Translations under genes and position numbers: made by a program | The notes under the pieces: generated by a model | The model's input: only the letters and a program-made list of their open reading frames with translations | Databases searched by the model: none | What the model was told of the DNA's origin: nothing | Part shown: in pieces, positions 6,143-7,085 of the stretch | How the letters are laid out: each line of letters begins with the position of its first letter | How positions within the stretch are numbered: the stretch's first letter is position 1 | Source: an uncultured bacterium | GTDB taxonomy: Bacteria; Patescibacteriota; Minisyncoccia; Phycocordibacterales; CAIZLB01 | Direction of reading: 5' to 3' | Assembly (NCBI GenBank): GCA_937873535.1 | Contig: CALMYA010000055.1 | Location: forward strand, 1 to 7,085 | DNA: 7,085 bases

Positions 6143-7085
6143 CTAAGCTTTCAAATACAACCCCAAAAAATCTTTCCTAAACTTTGCAAAAGTATCATCA
6201 AGTATTGCAGCGCGCATTTTCTTCACCAAATGTACGGTAAAATATAAATTGTGAATGGTAGCTAAAGTGCCCGCAAGCATTTCCTTGGCGCGAAAGAGGT
6301 GCGAAACGTAGGCGCGGGTATAGTTTTTACATGTATAGCATCCGCAGCCTTCTTCTATAGGCGAAAAGTCATCTACATATTTTGCATTTGAAATATTTAT
6401 TTTCCCAAGATGCGTAAGTAAAGTGCCCGTTCTACCGTTTCGCGTCGGCATGACGCAGTCGAACAAATCGCAGCCATTTTCAACGGCGCTAAACAAATCT
6501 TCGGGTTCACCGATGCCGAGCAAATGCCGAGGCTTGTCTTCAGGTAAAATATCATTCACCCACTTAACTGCTTCCGACATATCTTCTTTGGCAAATGAGC
6601 CGCCGATGCCGAAGCCGTCAAAGCCAGCTCGTACTTTTTCGCCACCCTTACCGTTTTCATCTACCCCTCGCACAACTTCAACATTCATTTCGGCCAAAGC
6701 CTTGGCGCTTTCTTTGCGCAGCTCTTCAAAACGGCCGCCTTGCACAATTCCAAAAAGCGCCTGCTTAGCAGCATTTGGTTTAGAAAGGTGGTATGCAAGC
6801 GATTGCTTAGCCCAACGATGAGTTCTATCTAAGGCCTCGGCCTGATATGCATAAGGCTCGTTCGGTGATGTACACTCGTCGAATGCAAATATAATGTCTG
6901 CTCCGAGGTTATGCTGAATTTCTAACGATTTTTCAGGGGTAAAATAATGCACGCTGCCGTCTATTATTGATTTGAACATTACCCCGTTCGCGTCTATTTT
7001 CGCCGGCTTCATTATAGGGCCGTCGGCATTGTCGCTGTTAGCAGGTTCTTCTTTCTTTTCATTTAAGTAGAGGGGCTCATCTTTT
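6143..7085 (-). CDS. tgt: Queuine/preQ1 tRNA-ribosyltransferase (5' end outside window)
   Basis: Exchanges guanine 34 for a 7-deazaguanine base in tRNAs with GUN anticodons. The C-terminal 313 codons are visible and the frame stays open to the right edge. Counting from the internal Met at 7012: FDECTSP (44-50); GIVQGG (88-93); GFGIGGSFAKEDM (133-145); the nucleophile Asp185 in LFDCVMPTRNGRTG (183-196); and the zinc site C223-x-C225-x2-C228-x25-H254, which fits the family spacing. The usual bacterial GGLAVGE loop reads GGSFAKE here. The stretch before that Met (Lys/Glu/Asn/Asp-rich) and the segment at about 116-129 look like inserts compared with textbook enzymes. The TDSGGFQ block would lie upstream, outside the window. 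The stop is TAG. It converges on the small plus-strand gene with a 1-nt gap, and no terminator hairpin is visible between them. Confidence 0.95.
   Translation of the reverse strand, partial: KDEPLYLNEKKEEPANSDNADGPIMKPAKIDANGVMFKSIIDGSVHYFTPEKSLEIQHNLGADIIFAFDECTSPNEPYAYQAEALDRTHRWAKQSLAYHLSKPNAAKQALFGIVQGGRFEELRKESAKALAEMNVEVVRGVDENGKGGEKVRAGFDGFGIGGSFAKEDMSEAVKWVNDILPEDKPRHLLGIGEPEDLFSAVENGCDLFDCVMPTRNGRTGTLLTHLGKINISNAKYVDDFSPIEEGCGCYTCKNYTRAYVSHLFRAKEMLAGTLATIHNLYFTVHLVKKMRAAILDDTFAKFRKDFLGLYLKA

Noticed and set aside
6423..6821. Open frame of 132 codons on the plus strand opposite tgt
   Set aside because: It is antisense to conserved Tgt sequence, with Pro/Ser-rich shadow composition and no start signal.
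1..7085. CRISPR array, tRNA or rRNA genes, transposase or insertion-sequence ends
   Set aside because: No regularly spaced repeats, cloverleaf, rRNA-like sequence or transposase motif was seen on either strand. The only mobile element supported is the intein.

Overview
This window most likely comes from a Patescibacteria/CPR-type bacterium, probably Parcubacteria-like. That is an inference from family resemblance: the UvrA stretch reading ARQFLRQLQKPDVDEIIGLS, the Tgt stretch ADIIFAFDECTSP, inserts in core proteins, and little use of Shine-Dalgarno signals. No 16S gene or other decisive marker is present. The standard code fits every gene (stops TAA, TAA, TAA and TAG), and GC is roughly mid-40s by hand counts.

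Layout, left to right. The first 300 codons of uvrA (minus strand) run off the left edge. A 206-bp gap follows, with a good sigma-70-type promoter for uvrA and an intrinsic terminator for the gene upstream. Next is a divergent adenylate-kinase-family gene (minus, GTG start, strong AGGAGG). Then comes uvrB (minus, 1290 codons), interrupted by a 539-residue intein. A 115-bp divergent promoter region follows. To its right is a 104-residue uncharacterised helical protein (plus strand), which ends 1 nt from the end of tgt (queuine tRNA-ribosyltransferase, minus strand). The start of tgt lies beyond the right edge.

The centrepiece is the intein. It sits inside the UvrB P-loop between the Lys and Thr of GSGKT, so the precursor has no complete ATP-binding site until splicing rebuilds GVTGSGK-TFTA. 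All splicing blocks are recognisable: Ser1, TGNH, YD, a terminal His-Asn and +1 Thr. It carries two LAGLIDADG motifs with their acidic residues and, unusually, a complete XRE/Cro-type helix-turn-helix between the endonuclease core and the C-terminal splicing half. Whether UvrB inteins of this architecture are already described cannot be decided from sequence alone.

Functionally, UvrA and UvrB form the damage-recognition part of nucleotide excision repair. The kinase lies between the two genes and differs from them in base composition and translation signal. tgt acts in tRNA modification. The uvrB promoter places the transcription start at or next to the ATG, suggesting a leaderless mRNA, and the divergent small gene also lacks a Shine-Dalgarno sequence.
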